Source: Lentzea pudingi
Lineage (GTDB): Bacteria; Actinomycetota; Actinomycetes; Mycobacteriales; Pseudonocardiaceae
Assembly: GCF_014646255.1 (NCBI RefSeq)
Contig: NZ_BMNC01000027.1
Coordinates: forward strand, 1-64,000
Length of the DNA: 64,000 bases
Direction: 5' to 3'
Below, in pieces: positions 43,237 to 51,731 of the stretch. A program made the translations under genes and the position numbers. The notes under the pieces were generated by a model. That model was given only the letters and a program-made list of their open reading frames with translations, had not been told where the DNA came from and ran no database searches. Positions within the stretch are counted from its first letter, which is position 1, and the number at the start of each line of letters is the position of its first letter.

Positions 43237-44315
43237 CGCGCCAGTTCCTCCTCGACGACGTCCGCGGCGAGCGTGCTGCCGCCCGCCCGCGCAATCATCC
43301 GCTGCATGTCCTTCACCCGCGCGGAAATAGCGGAATCCGAAGCCAGCTGACCCACCAACGAGCGCACACCCTCCACGGTCACCGTGTCGAGCAGCACACC
43401 GAGCCCCAGCTCCTCGACCCGCTGGCCGTTGAGCCGCTGGTCGGTCATGTGCGGCACGACGATCATCGGGACGCCGTGGTGCAGCGCCTCCATCACCCCG
43501 CCCATGCCCCCGCGCGTCACGAACACGCTGGCGTGCTCCAGCACCGCGAGCTGCGGCACCTCGTCGTGCGTCTCGACGTTCATCGCCGGACTCAGAACCT
43601 TGCCCTTCGTGACAAGGTGCCACGGCATGCCCCGCGCGGCGTCCGCGCAGACCTGCGTGCCCGTGGTCGCGAGCACCACCGGTCGGTCGGGCGGCGGTTT
43701 CCAGGTGCCCTGGAACTCGCGGCCGGTCAGGCACGGGCCGGTGAAGACGACGCGGTCGTCGAACGTGTGGCCCTGCGGCTGGAACTCCCTGGGGAACAGG
43801 GCGATCCGGCGGCGCGCGCCCGACACGAACTCCGGCAGCGAACTGCCGATGAAGCCGTGCACCCTGGTGAAGAACCTGATCGCGGCCGGGTCGAACGTGC
43901 GCGCCGGCAGCACCTCGGTGCCGAGCGACCAGTGCTCGTTGCTGCTCAGCAGCACTTCCACCAGCACGTTCGGCACGCCCAGCCGGTGCGCGATGACGCC
44001 ACCGGACCAGGCCGCGATGTCCCACACGACCAGGTCCGGCGGGTCGTCGCGGAACGTGTCCACGAGCTGCGGCAACGCCGACTCGGCCTCGGCGAGCGCG
44101 AGCCGCGTGGCGTCGTAGAGCGAGCTGGGCAGCTCGTCCGGAAGCGTTGTGACGCACGGGATCGCGGTCGCACCGCACTCGGCGACGGCGGCGGTGAACG
44201 GCGCGGTGGCCGGGCAGCTCACCCGGTGGCCGCGGCGCACGAGCTCGGCGATCATCCCGAGCGCGGGCAGGAAGTGTCCGCGCTCCGGCATGAGGAAGAC
44301 CGCGATGTGCGCCAT
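43233..44315 (-). CDS. MGT/UGT family glycosyltransferase
   Basis: A 360-aa GT-B fold (GT1) glycosyltransferase. The N-terminal acceptor domain starts MAHIAVFLMPERGHFLPALG with the acceptor His. The donor-binding PSPG-like region is VFVTRGGMGGVMEALHHGVP followed by IVVPHMTDQRLNGQRVEE. Such enzymes glycosylate macrolides or other small molecules, sometimes giving self-resistance. No biosynthetic cluster is adjacent. It is co-translated with the HD phosphohydrolase. Confidence 0.9.
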   Translation of the reverse strand: MAHIAVFLMPERGHFLPALGMIAELVRRGHRVSCPATAPFTAAVAECGATAIPCVTTLPDELPSSLYDATRLALAEAESALPQLVDTFRDDPPDLVVWDIAAWSGGVIAHRLGVPNVLVEVLLSSNEHWSLGTEVLPARTFDPAAIRFFTRVHGFIGSSLPEFVSGARRRIALFPREFQPQGHTFDDRVVFTGPCLTGREFQGTWKPPPDRPVVLATTGTQVCADAARGMPWHLVTKGKVLSPAMNVETHDEVPQLAVLEHASVFVTRGGMGGVMEALHHGVPMIVVPHMTDQRLNGQRVEELGLGVLLDTVTVEGVRSLVGQLASDSAISARVKDMQRMIARAGGSTLAADVVEEELAR

Positions 44316-44348
44316 AAGAGAGGTAAACGTTGTTCGATTCCTAATGGT

Positions 44349-46628
44349 TCATCTGCTCTTGTCCCAGGGGCGCTCCGGCCAGTGGTGCTTGGGGTAGCGG
44401 CCCTTGAGCTCGCTGCGGACCCGCAGGTAGCCGTTGCGCCAGAACGACCTGAGGTCGCTCGTCACGGCGGTCGGGCGGCCGGCGGGCGAGAGCAGGTGCA
44501 CGACCACCGGGACGCCCGCGATGAGCGGTGTGTCGGCCCACTTCATGGCGTCCTGGATGCGGACCGAGAGAACGGGCTGGTCCTGGGTGTAGTCGATCTT
44601 GCCCTGGCCGATGCGCTCCGGGGCGAGCTTGTCGAACTCGGCCGCCTCCGGGTACGGCAGCAGGCTCCTCAGCAACGCCGTCGTGTCGATCTTGGCCAGG
44701 TCGGAGCGCTTCTTCGCCTTGCCGAGGTCGATCGCGCGGACCAGGGCCTCGTCGTCGACGCTCGGCCAGTCGCGGGTGCGGTGCAGGAACGCCATCCGTT
44801 CGCGCAGCCGCAACGCGCTGTCGGGCCATTTCAGCAGGCCGAGGCCCTCGGTCTCGAGGCCGAGGCGGAGTGCCTGCTGCGACTTGGCCAGGTCGTTGAG
44901 CGGGCGTTCGTCGAGGGTGATCGCGCCGAGCTTGCGGACCTCGTTCGCGACGACGTCACCGGTCCAGCGGATGTCGTCCTCGGTGTGCACGAGGGCCTTC
45001 GCGGCGGTAACGGCGAGTTCCTCGTCGGCCGGGGCGGCGAGGCGGACGCGGCCGTGCTTGCTGCCCGGTTCGCGGTCGGCGATCGCGATCGCCAGCCACT
45101 TGTGGAGCGAGTCGGTGTGCTCGACGGCCGTGCCGTTGGCCATCAGGTAGACGGAGCTGTTCTTGGAGCGGCGCTTCGCCAGCCGTTCCGGGTAGGCCAG
45201 CGCGACGACGAGGGCGGGATCGCCGTTGCCCGCCGGGTTGGTGCCGAGCTTCTCCAGCTTCTTGGCTTCCTGGCGCCACTTGCCGGGGGCCTTCAGCGCG
45301 GTCGCGAGGTCGCTTGTGGAGGTGTGCGTGCTGTCGTCGAGCAGCGCCACGACCTCGGCCGCGGTCCGGTTGCCCGCGAGCGCGCTGCCGTCGATGAGGG
45401 CGCGGCCGAGCCGGGGGTGCAGACCGACGCTCGCGATGCGGTCGCGACGGCCGGGTTCGAGCGCGCCGATGGCGTCGAGGGTCTCCTGCGCGGCCTTGAG
45501 CGCGCCCTCGGGCGGGGCGTCCCACCAGTTCAGGTTGCTGCCGTCCGGGGTGCCCCAGACCGCCAGTTCGAGCGCGAGCCTGGTCAGGTCGGCGGTCTTG
45601 ATCTCCGGTTCCGGGTAGCGGGGGAGCGTCGAGTGCTCGTGCTCCGGCCAGCAGCGGTAGACCCGGCCCGGCGCCTCCCGGCCCGCACGCCCGGCGCGCT
45701 GGTCGGCGACCGCCTGGGAGACGCGGATCGTGGTGAGGCCGGCGAGGCCCCTGCGGTGGTCCACCCGCGGGACTCGGGCGAGACCCGCGTCCACGACCGC
45801 TCGCACTCCGGGGACGGTGAGGCTGGACTCGGCGATGCTCGTGGCGAGGACGACCCGCTGGTGGTCGCCGCGCCTGAGGGCGGCGTCCTGGGTCTGGGCG
45901 TTGAGCTGGCCGTGCAGAATCACGGTTTCCGCGTTGAGCAGGCGCGCGGTCCGGTTGATCTCCTTGACACCGGGCAGGAACGCGAGCACGTCGCCGTCCA
46001 CTTCGGACAACGCCTTGTTGATGGCCCTCGCGACGGTGATCTCGATGTACTCGTTGCGCGCGGGCGGGACGTAGGTGAGCTCCGTCGGGAACATGCGGGA
46101 CTCGGTGTGCAGGACCGGGGCGTCGAGCAGGTCCGAAAGGCGTTGGGCGGCAACGGTCGCGCTCGTGGCGAGGAGCTTGAGGTCCGGGCGCAGGCCCGCC
46201 TTGGCGTCCAGGAGGAGCGCGAGCAGGAGGTCGGCGTCGAGGTGGCGTTCGTGGCACTCGTCGAGCAGGACCGTGCCGACGCCCTTGAGCTCCTGGTCGT
46301 GCTGGAGCCTGCGGACGAGGAGACCGCTGGTGACGACCTCGATGCGGGTGTTCTTGCCGACCTTGCGGTCGCCCCTGACCGAGTAGCCGACGGTCTGGCC
46401 GACCGGTTCGCCCAGCAGGCTCGCCATGCGCGCGGCGGCGGCTCTCGCGGCGATCCGGCGCGGTTCGGCCACGACCACCTTGCCGTCGAACCTGCCTTCG
46501 AGGGCCAGCGGAACCAGCGTCGTCTTGCCGGTTCCCGGTGGCGCGACCAGCACGGCCGCCCCGCGTTCCTGGAGCTGCTCCAGGAGCTGGGGGAGAACGG
46601 ATTTCACCGGGAGATCAGGCAGGTGCAC
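44349..46628 (-). CDS. hrpB: ATP-dependent RNA helicase HrpB
   Basis: A 759-aa DExH-box helicase. Walker A is LVAPPGTGKTTLVPLAL (about residues 28-44), followed by AEPRRIAARAAA, the DECHERHLDADL motif II, LLATSATV (motif III), VVLATSIAESSLTV and QRAGRAGREAPGRVYR (motif VI). The C-terminal HrpB domain ends with SDLRSFWRNGYLRVRSELKG and YPKHHWPERP, the family ending. GTG 46628 is the start because the upstream frame overlaps the divergent glycosyltransferase. The substrate is unclear in actinobacteria. Confidence 0.93.
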   Translation of the reverse strand: MHLPDLPVKSVLPQLLEQLQERGAAVLVAPPGTGKTTLVPLALEGRFDGKVVVAEPRRIAARAAAARMASLLGEPVGQTVGYSVRGDRKVGKNTRIEVVTSGLLVRRLQHDQELKGVGTVLLDECHERHLDADLLLALLLDAKAGLRPDLKLLATSATVAAQRLSDLLDAPVLHTESRMFPTELTYVPPARNEYIEITVARAINKALSEVDGDVLAFLPGVKEINRTARLLNAETVILHGQLNAQTQDAALRRGDHQRVVLATSIAESSLTVPGVRAVVDAGLARVPRVDHRRGLAGLTTIRVSQAVADQRAGRAGREAPGRVYRCWPEHEHSTLPRYPEPEIKTADLTRLALELAVWGTPDGSNLNWWDAPPEGALKAAQETLDAIGALEPGRRDRIASVGLHPRLGRALIDGSALAGNRTAAEVVALLDDSTHTSTSDLATALKAPGKWRQEAKKLEKLGTNPAGNGDPALVVALAYPERLAKRRSKNSSVYLMANGTAVEHTDSLHKWLAIAIADREPGSKHGRVRLAAPADEELAVTAAKALVHTEDDIRWTGDVVANEVRKLGAITLDERPLNDLAKSQQALRLGLETEGLGLLKWPDSALRLRERMAFLHRTRDWPSVDDEALVRAIDLGKAKKRSDLAKIDTTALLRSLLPYPEAAEFDKLAPERIGQGKIDYTQDQPVLSVRIQDAMKWADTPLIAGVPVVVHLLSPAGRPTAVTSDLRSFWRNGYLRVRSELKGRYPKHHWPERPWDKSR

Positions 46629-46660
46629 GCCGTTGAGTGTGTCAGGGTTGGAGGATGGGG

Positions 46661-47704
46661 ATGATCGGTGTGGCGTCTGGGGTCCTGTCCTTGTTGCGGT
46701 CGGGGCGGACCGTGCAGCAGTGGCGGCATGTGCCGGAGGTGTCGGCGTCGTCGGTGTCCGCGCCCGTTTTGGCCGTGGTGCCCGCACGCAACGAGGAAGC
46801 GACGTTGCCGCGCTTGTTGCCCGGTCTCGTTGGTCAGCCGGGTGTGCGCGTCGTGGTGGTGGACGACGCATCCGCGGACGCGACGGCCGCGGTCGCCCGG
46901 TCGCTGGGGGCCGAGGTGGTCGAGTCGTCCGGACCTCCTGACGGCTGGGCCGGGAAGACGCACGCGATGCATCTCGGTGTTCAGGCCGCTCAGGACGAGG
47001 AGTGGTTGTTGTTCGTGGACGCGGACGTGACCTGCACGCCCGACCTCGTCGGACGGCTGGTGGCGACGGCCGTGGAGTTGGGCGCGGACCTCGTGTCGTC
47101 GGCGGGGCGCGGAACCGGGCCGGCCTGGTGGTTCCTGCTGCCCGCTTTCAACACGCTGGTCTTCGAGGGCTCGCCACCGGACGGGCGCGGCCCGACGGCG
47201 CTCGCCGTCGGGCACTGCGTGCTGGTGCGGAGGGTCTCGTTCGACGCGGCCGGTGGCTGGGAGGAGCTCGCCGGGACCCATGCGGACGACGTGGGGCTGG
47301 GCACGTTGATCAGGGACTCGGGCGGGGTGGTGCGGTTCGTCGACGCCTCGATGCTGCTGACCACGTCGGGGATCGACACGTTGGCGGACTGCTGGCGGTC
47401 GTTGCGCAAGAGCATCCAACCGGCGTCGCGGGAGATGTTCGGGCCGTGGGGACGTCCGTTGTTGCTGGTCGCGGGGCTGCTGCACCTCGCCTACGGGCTG
47501 GTCCCGGTGCTGCGGTGGCGCTCGCCGTGGTCGTGGCTGGCGTGGTTCGCACAGGCCGTGTCGCACCGCGAGTACGTGCGGCGGGTCGGGCAGCCGGAGA
47601 TCTCCGCTGTGCTGGCGCCGCTGTCGTGGGCGACGATCGGGGTGTTCCTCGTGGACTGCGCGTTGCGTCCAGGAGCCCAGTGGAAGGACCGCCGCGTTGG
47701 TTGA
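46661..47704 (+). CDS. Family 2 glycosyltransferase (HpnB/CrtQ-like)
   Basis: A 347-aa enzyme with a GT2 catalytic domain (LAVVPARNEEATLPRLLPGL, VVVVDDASADATAAVA, LLFVDADVTCTPDLVGR with the DxD-like metal motif) and two or three C-terminal membrane helices (LLLVAGLLHLAYGLVPVL and APLSWATIGVFLVDC). This suits a membrane glycosyltransferase acting on a lipid or isoprenoid. ATG 46661 has GGAGG upstream. The next gene overlaps by 8 bp. Confidence 0.85.
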   Translation: MIGVASGVLSLLRSGRTVQQWRHVPEVSASSVSAPVLAVVPARNEEATLPRLLPGLVGQPGVRVVVVDDASADATAAVARSLGAEVVESSGPPDGWAGKTHAMHLGVQAAQDEEWLLFVDADVTCTPDLVGRLVATAVELGADLVSSAGRGTGPAWWFLLPAFNTLVFEGSPPDGRGPTALAVGHCVLVRRVSFDAAGGWEELAGTHADDVGLGTLIRDSGGVVRFVDASMLLTTSGIDTLADCWRSLRKSIQPASREMFGPWGRPLLLVAGLLHLAYGLVPVLRWRSPWSWLAWFAQAVSHREYVRRVGQPEISAVLAPLSWATIGVFLVDCALRPGAQWKDRRVG

Positions 47705-48506
47705 CCCGTTGCGAGACCCGGACGACCCGGAGCTGCTCGACCCCTACCAGTCCCGATCGCTCGCGATCCTGGTGGAGGGAGCGCGGCTCGCGTCCGGGGC
47801 CGTCCGGTACGGCAAGGTGGGCAAGGTCGGCAGCGCCGCCGTGGTGGTCAACCGCGAGAACCCGCTGCCGTCGGGCAACTTCGGGTGCGCGCTGGACGGG
47901 ACGTCGGTCGAGGTCGCGTCGACGCTGCTGCAGCTGGAACACACCTTCGCCGCGGTGGGACGTGCGGAGGCCGTCGTGTACGCGTCGCCGACCACCGTGG
48001 ACGAGATCGAGGGCATCGCCGACGACTCCGGCTGGTACGCGGTCGAGGAACTGCAGACCGTGGTCCACCGCGGGCCTGCTTCGGTCGCCGAGGGGGTCCG
48101 GCGGGCGGCCGACGCGGACCTGCCGGGGATCGTCGAGCTGCTGTCCGACGAGCTGGTCGGGAACCGGGAGCGGCTCGGCCGGTGGCTCGGGCACCGGCTG
48201 GACGACCCGAGGTGCCTGGTGATGGTGGTGGACGACGGCGACCGGATCGGCGGGTTCGTGTCGGGGTTCGCCGAACGCGGTGTCGGCCTGGTCGAGCAGT
48301 GCGTGGTGCGTCCGGCGCGGCGGCGTCGTGGTGTCGGGCGGTCGCTGGTGGTGTCCGCTGCCGCTGAGCTGCGTTCGTCCGGCGCGGTGCTGGTCGCGTC
48401 GCAGGTGGACGAGGGGCCAGGGGAGCGGTTCGCCGAGGCGTGCGGGTTCGTTGCGGCGTATCCCGTGACTGCTTATGTACGCAGGGTGGATGAGCTACTC
48501 GACTGA
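47697..48506 (+). CDS. GNAT family N-acetyltransferase
   Basis: A 269-aa protein. The N-terminal half (about 1-130) is a degenerate GNAT-like or unknown region. The C-terminal half is a clear GNAT domain (IVELLSDELVGNRERL, VEQCVVRPARRRRGVGRSLV with the RRRRGVG acetyl-CoA loop, and AEACGFVAAYPVTAYVRR). The TTG start at 47697 overlaps the glycosyltransferase stop by 8 bp with GAAGGA upstream, implying coupled translation. Substrate unknown. Confidence 0.8.
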   Translation: MVDPLRDPDDPELLDPYQSRSLAILVEGARLASGAVRYGKVGKVGSAAVVVNRENPLPSGNFGCALDGTSVEVASTLLQLEHTFAAVGRAEAVVYASPTTVDEIEGIADDSGWYAVEELQTVVHRGPASVAEGVRRAADADLPGIVELLSDELVGNRERLGRWLGHRLDDPRCLVMVVDDGDRIGGFVSGFAERGVGLVEQCVVRPARRRRGVGRSLVVSAAAELRSSGAVLVASQVDEGPGERFAEACGFVAAYPVTAYVRRVDELLD

Positions 48507-48528
48507 GTTACTTAGTTGCCGCGTGACA

Positions 48529-48552
48529 TATCCTTAGCAGGGCTAAGGGAGG
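48529..48552 (+). promoter_or_regulatory. Inverted-repeat operator candidate at the MFS promoter
   Basis: CCTTAGC (48532-48538)-AGG-GCTAAGG (48542-48548) is a perfect 7-bp dyad. It overlaps a possible -10 (TATCCT, 48529-48534) and touches the ribosome site GGGAGG before the MFS gene. A repressor here could block both transcription and translation. Confidence 0.45.
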
Positions 48553-48556
48553 CTTT

Positions 48557-49843
48557 GTGCGCGAGCGGTTGCCGGTCGAGGTGTGGGTTCTGGTCGCGGC
48601 GAGTTTCATCATCGCCGTGGGATTCGGGATCGTGGCACCCGTTCTGCCGGTGTACGCGGCCTCGTTCGGCGTCGGTCACACCGCCGTCGCGGCTCTGATC
48701 AGCGCTTTCGCGTTCGTCCGGCTGGCGTTCGCGCCGGTCAGCGGCAAGCTGGTCAACCGGTTCGGCGAGCCGCGGATCTACATCATCGGCATCCTGATCG
48801 TGGCGCTGGGCACGGCGATGTCCGGGTTCTCGACCAGCTACGCCGAGATGCTGTCCTGGCGTGCGCTGGCCGGAGTCGGGTCGACGATGTTCACGGTCGC
48901 GGCTCTCGGGCTGCTGATCCGGATCACGCCGGCGCCGATGCGCGGGCGGGCGTCCGGCATGTGGGCGGCGGGCTTCCTGGTCGGCAACGTCGCCGGTCCG
49001 ATCATCGGCGCCGGGCTGGTGCCGTTCGGGCTGTGGGTGCCGTTCGTGTCGTACGGCGTGTTGCTGTGCCTCGCGGCGTTCGTCGTCTGGTTCTTCCTGC
49101 GGCGTTCGACGTTGGTCGAGATCGACCGCACCAACACGGAAACGCCCATGTCAGTGCGTCAGGCGGTGCGGCACCCCGCGTACCGCGCGGCCCTGGCGTC
49201 CGGGTTCGCCAACGGCTGGGCCGTGTTCGGCGTGCGGATCTCGCTGGTACCGGTGTTCGTCATCGAGGCCCTGGAACACAGCGCGGCCGTGGCGGGCATC
49301 TCGATGTCGGTGTTCGCGGCCGGCAACGCCGCGATGCTGTTCCTGTCCGGCAAGCTCGCCGACACCCGCGGCCGCAAGCCCGTCGCCGTCGTCGGCCTCG
49401 TGGTGGGCGGTCTCGCGACGATCTGGATGGGCTTCACCGGCGACCTGTGGACGTTCATGGCGGCCTCGCTGATCGCGGGCGCCGGCGCCGGGCTCCTGAA
49501 CCCGCCGCAGAACGCGGTGGTGGCCGACGTCATCGGCGCGCGCGGCAAGGGCGGACCCGTGCTCGCGGGCTTCCAGATGGTGACGGACCTGGGCGCGATC
49601 ATCGGCCCGATGGCCGCGGGCCTGCTGGCCGACTCGTTCGGCTTCGGAGCGTCGTTCGCCATCACCGGCGCATCGCTGCTGCTCGCGGTGGGCTTCTGGT
49701 TCGTCGCCCCCGAGACCCTGCCCACGCACGAGGACGAACACACGGCCGCCGCCGTCGCCCCCGAGTGCGGCGCCCTGGACGAGAGCGCCGAGATCCCGAC
49801 CGGCGAACGGGTCGGCGGCAAGCCACGTCACCCGGAAGCGTGA
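48557..49843 (+). CDS. MFS transporter (drug-efflux type)
   Basis: A 428-aa 12-helix major facilitator. It starts VEVWVLVAASFIIAVGFGIV, the DHA1 first helix. The cytoplasmic loop 2-3 signature GKLVNRFGEPRIYI and motif C-like GFLVGNVAGPIIGAGL support a proton-driven exporter. The loop 8-9 repeat is GKLADTRGRKPVAVVG. The C-terminal tail is hydrophilic and His/Glu-rich. GTG 48557 follows GGGAGG. The dyad upstream suggests local repression, though no regulator gene is adjacent. Confidence 0.9.
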   Translation: MRERLPVEVWVLVAASFIIAVGFGIVAPVLPVYAASFGVGHTAVAALISAFAFVRLAFAPVSGKLVNRFGEPRIYIIGILIVALGTAMSGFSTSYAEMLSWRALAGVGSTMFTVAALGLLIRITPAPMRGRASGMWAAGFLVGNVAGPIIGAGLVPFGLWVPFVSYGVLLCLAAFVVWFFLRRSTLVEIDRTNTETPMSVRQAVRHPAYRAALASGFANGWAVFGVRISLVPVFVIEALEHSAAVAGISMSVFAAGNAAMLFLSGKLADTRGRKPVAVVGLVVGGLATIWMGFTGDLWTFMAASLIAGAGAGLLNPPQNAVVADVIGARGKGGPVLAGFQMVTDLGAIIGPMAAGLLADSFGFGASFAITGASLLLAVGFWFVAPETLPTHEDEHTAAAVAPECGALDESAEIPTGERVGGKPRHPEA

Positions 49844-49889
49844 TTGCGCGCTCAGCTTTCTTTTAGTTTGTGTCGCTACGCTCGTCGCC

Positions 49890-50675
49890 GTGGGTGGAGC
49901 AGAGCGCAGTGCGCGGAAGAAGAAGCAGGCCGCGCGTGCGGTGGGCCAGGCTCGTTCGTCGGGCAGTTCCGATCGCACCAAGGTCATCGCGGGCATCGTC
50001 GTGGTGGCGGTGCTGGCCGTCGCCGTCATCGGTTACGTCATCTACGAACAGATGACGCCCTCCACATCGGGCACCGACGCGATCCCGCTGGCCCCGGCCG
50101 ACCACACGATCTCCGCGCCGGCCGTCCGCGAGGGCGGCACCGTCCTCGTCGGCAAGGACACGGCCACCTTGACGGTCGACGTGTACGAGGACTTCCTGTG
50201 CCCGATCTGCGGCACGTTCGAGAAGACCTACGGCACCGACATCAAGAAGGCCGTCGAGGACGGCAAGGTCAAGATCCGCTACAACATCCTGCCGATGCTC
50301 AACCGCCTCTCGTCGCCGGAGGGCTACTCGACCGACTCCGCCAACGCCGCCCTGTGCGTGGCCGACGACGGCAAGTTCAACGCGTTCCACGCGGCGCTGT
50401 TCACCAAGCAGCCGGAGGAGGGCGAGGCCGGCTACACCAAGGACCAGCTCATCAAGCTGGGCAAGGAGGTCGGCGTGACCTCCGCGACCTTCGAGTCGTG
50501 CGTGCGGAACCAGACCTACAAGTCGCAGCTGGACGAGCTGATGTCCAAGACCAGCAACGACCCGGCGCTGCGCGATCCCGAATCCGGACGCTTCCGGGGC
50601 ACGCCCAGCGTCGCGGCCGGCGGCAAGCTCGTGGACCTGGACAACAAGAACTGGCTCGCCGACCTGACCAAGTAG
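49890..50675 (+). CDS. Membrane-anchored DsbA/thioredoxin-fold protein
   Basis: A 261-aa protein with a basic cytoplasmic tail, one membrane helix (VIAGIVVVAVLAVAVIGYVI, about residues 32-51) and an extracellular thioredoxin_4 domain with the redox pair CPIC in DVYEDFLCPICGTFEK. It has two further cysteines (ALCVADDGKF and ESCVRN), and the cis-proline lies in RGTPSVAAGG. It would form or shuffle disulfides in exported proteins. The GTG start at 49890 has TACGCT shortly upstream. Confidence 0.9.
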   Translation: MGGAERSARKKKQAARAVGQARSSGSSDRTKVIAGIVVVAVLAVAVIGYVIYEQMTPSTSGTDAIPLAPADHTISAPAVREGGTVLVGKDTATLTVDVYEDFLCPICGTFEKTYGTDIKKAVEDGKVKIRYNILPMLNRLSSPEGYSTDSANAALCVADDGKFNAFHAALFTKQPEEGEAGYTKDQLIKLGKEVGVTSATFESCVRNQTYKSQLDELMSKTSNDPALRDPESGRFRGTPSVAAGGKLVDLDNKNWLADLTK

Positions 50676-50924
50676 GCCGGTGTCCTCTGTGGACTTGGCG
50701 CGCGGTGTGCGTGCGGCTTTCGGGTCGTACGTGTGCCGCGCGTCACTTCGTTCGGGGGTGCCGGGTTCAGCAGGTGATTTGTGGTTCGTGTGTGGGGGCG
50801 GCACCCGGTTCTACCAGGTCGGATGTGGTTCTCAGGGGGCCGATTTTTATCTTGTGGCAGGGGTGTTGTACGGTATAGCCACACGAGAACGACGGGGAAA
50901 CCCGGCGGGAACGTGGATCTTCAA

Positions 50925-50997
50925 GGGGCTGTGGCGCAGCTGGTAGCGCATCACACTGGCAGTGTGAGGGTCAGGGGTTCGAGTCCCCTCAGCTCCA
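50925..50997 (+). tRNA. tRNA-Ala (GGC)
   Basis: The 73-nt cloverleaf GGGGCTGTGGCGCAG...CAGCTCCA has acceptor pairing GGGGCTG/CAGCTCC and anticodon GGC in the loop CTGGCAG. CCA is not encoded. Upstream, TTGTGG and TATAGC about 16 bp apart near 50855-50882 are promoter-like. It marks the boundary between orderly chromosomal genes and the repeat-rich, gene-decay region that follows. tRNA genes are common integration sites, but no second copy of its 3' end is visible in the window. Confidence 0.95.
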
Positions 50998-51017
50998 CAA
51001 TTGAAGACAGCATATAA

Positions 51018-51056
51018 ATCGCCCGCTGACCTGCAAGTATGAGGTTGGCGGGCGAT
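51018..51056 (+). terminator. Terminator after tRNA-Ala
   Basis: ATCGCCCGC (51018-51026) pairs with GCGGGCGAT (51048-51056), with an inner ACCT/AGGT pairing, 20 bp after the tRNA. Confidence 0.75.
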
Positions 51057-51731
51057 CTTGTGTTTCTGTCCCGAGTGGATGGTTGTATCCCCAACTGGAG
51101 CAAAACTGGAGCACGGTCCTGTGCCCTGCGAAATAGGGTCACGTGGCTGCTCCAGGATCGGTCGCCCGGTCGGGTGGTTGTCCACAAGACTTTTGATCGC
51201 CTGCTGACGTGTCGGCGATGGCGTCTGGCATGGTCGATCGCGCCGCGCACGATGCGGGCGGACACCGTGCATTTGCGGGGCCAGCAGGTACGTGACCGTG
51301 GCGGTGTTGCCGGCCGGTGTCGTCTATCGCGCGTATGGACGCCGAAGCGGCCGAGGCTCTGCTGCTCGGCGGTCACGTTGTGGCGAACGCGTGCTGCGCA
51401 TGAAGTTGGCGACTCGATTGTTCCCATCCTTGTGGCGTCTTCGGCGGGAGTACCAAAGGATGGGAACAGGGCTGAACAGCGGTTTTGTTCCGGCAGTCTG
51501 GTGGTGGAGGCATCGTTCGGCCTATCTGCGCCCGAGTAGCGGCCTGGGGACGGGACGCTCGGACCCGTCCCCACCGCAGGCGATCCTCTCCAGGAGAGCG
51601 ACCGTGGGAGTGCCTTAATCAACCAGGAAGGCGGGGGAGCTCCTCCGGAGAGGTCTTATGGGAGTCACTCAGGCTCTGCGGCGACGCCGCTTTCCACTGC
51701 TTCAACGGTGTAGACCGTCCGTTGTGGAAGA
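51057..51731. other. Region without a supported gene behind tRNA-Ala
   Basis: Several frames are open for 100-220 codons but none shows a domain, a good ribosome site or typical codon use. The region contains a 12-bp inverted repeat (51420 and 51456) and one copy of the 70-bp direct repeat described separately. Confidence 0.4.
51420..51512. repeat. Direct repeat copy A with internal 12-bp inverted repeat
   Basis: Positions 51443-51512 match 58415-58484 at about 60 of 70 positions, including GGCGGGAGTACC, AAGGATGGGAACAG and GCTGAACAGCGG. Only copy A also has GTTCCCATCCTT at 51420-51431, which pairs perfectly with AAGGATGGGAAC at 51456-51467. The minus strand of both copies can encode RCSALFPSFGTPA, so a decayed coding element is possible. 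Confidence 0.65.

Noticed and set aside
43449..46664. 1071-codon plus-strand frame opposite the glycosyltransferase and HrpB
   Set aside because: It is a GC-driven shadow of the minus-strand genes; its translation is Arg/Val/Asp-rich with no domain.
50847..51272. Minus-strand frame containing GTRTPDPHTASVMRYQ
   Set aside because: This is the antisense of tRNA-Ala(GGC), a well-known mis-annotated peptide, and not a gene.
51039..51539. 166-codon plus-strand frame after tRNA-Ala
   Set aside because: No ribosome site, no domain, atypical composition, and it runs through the tRNA terminator and the direct repeat.
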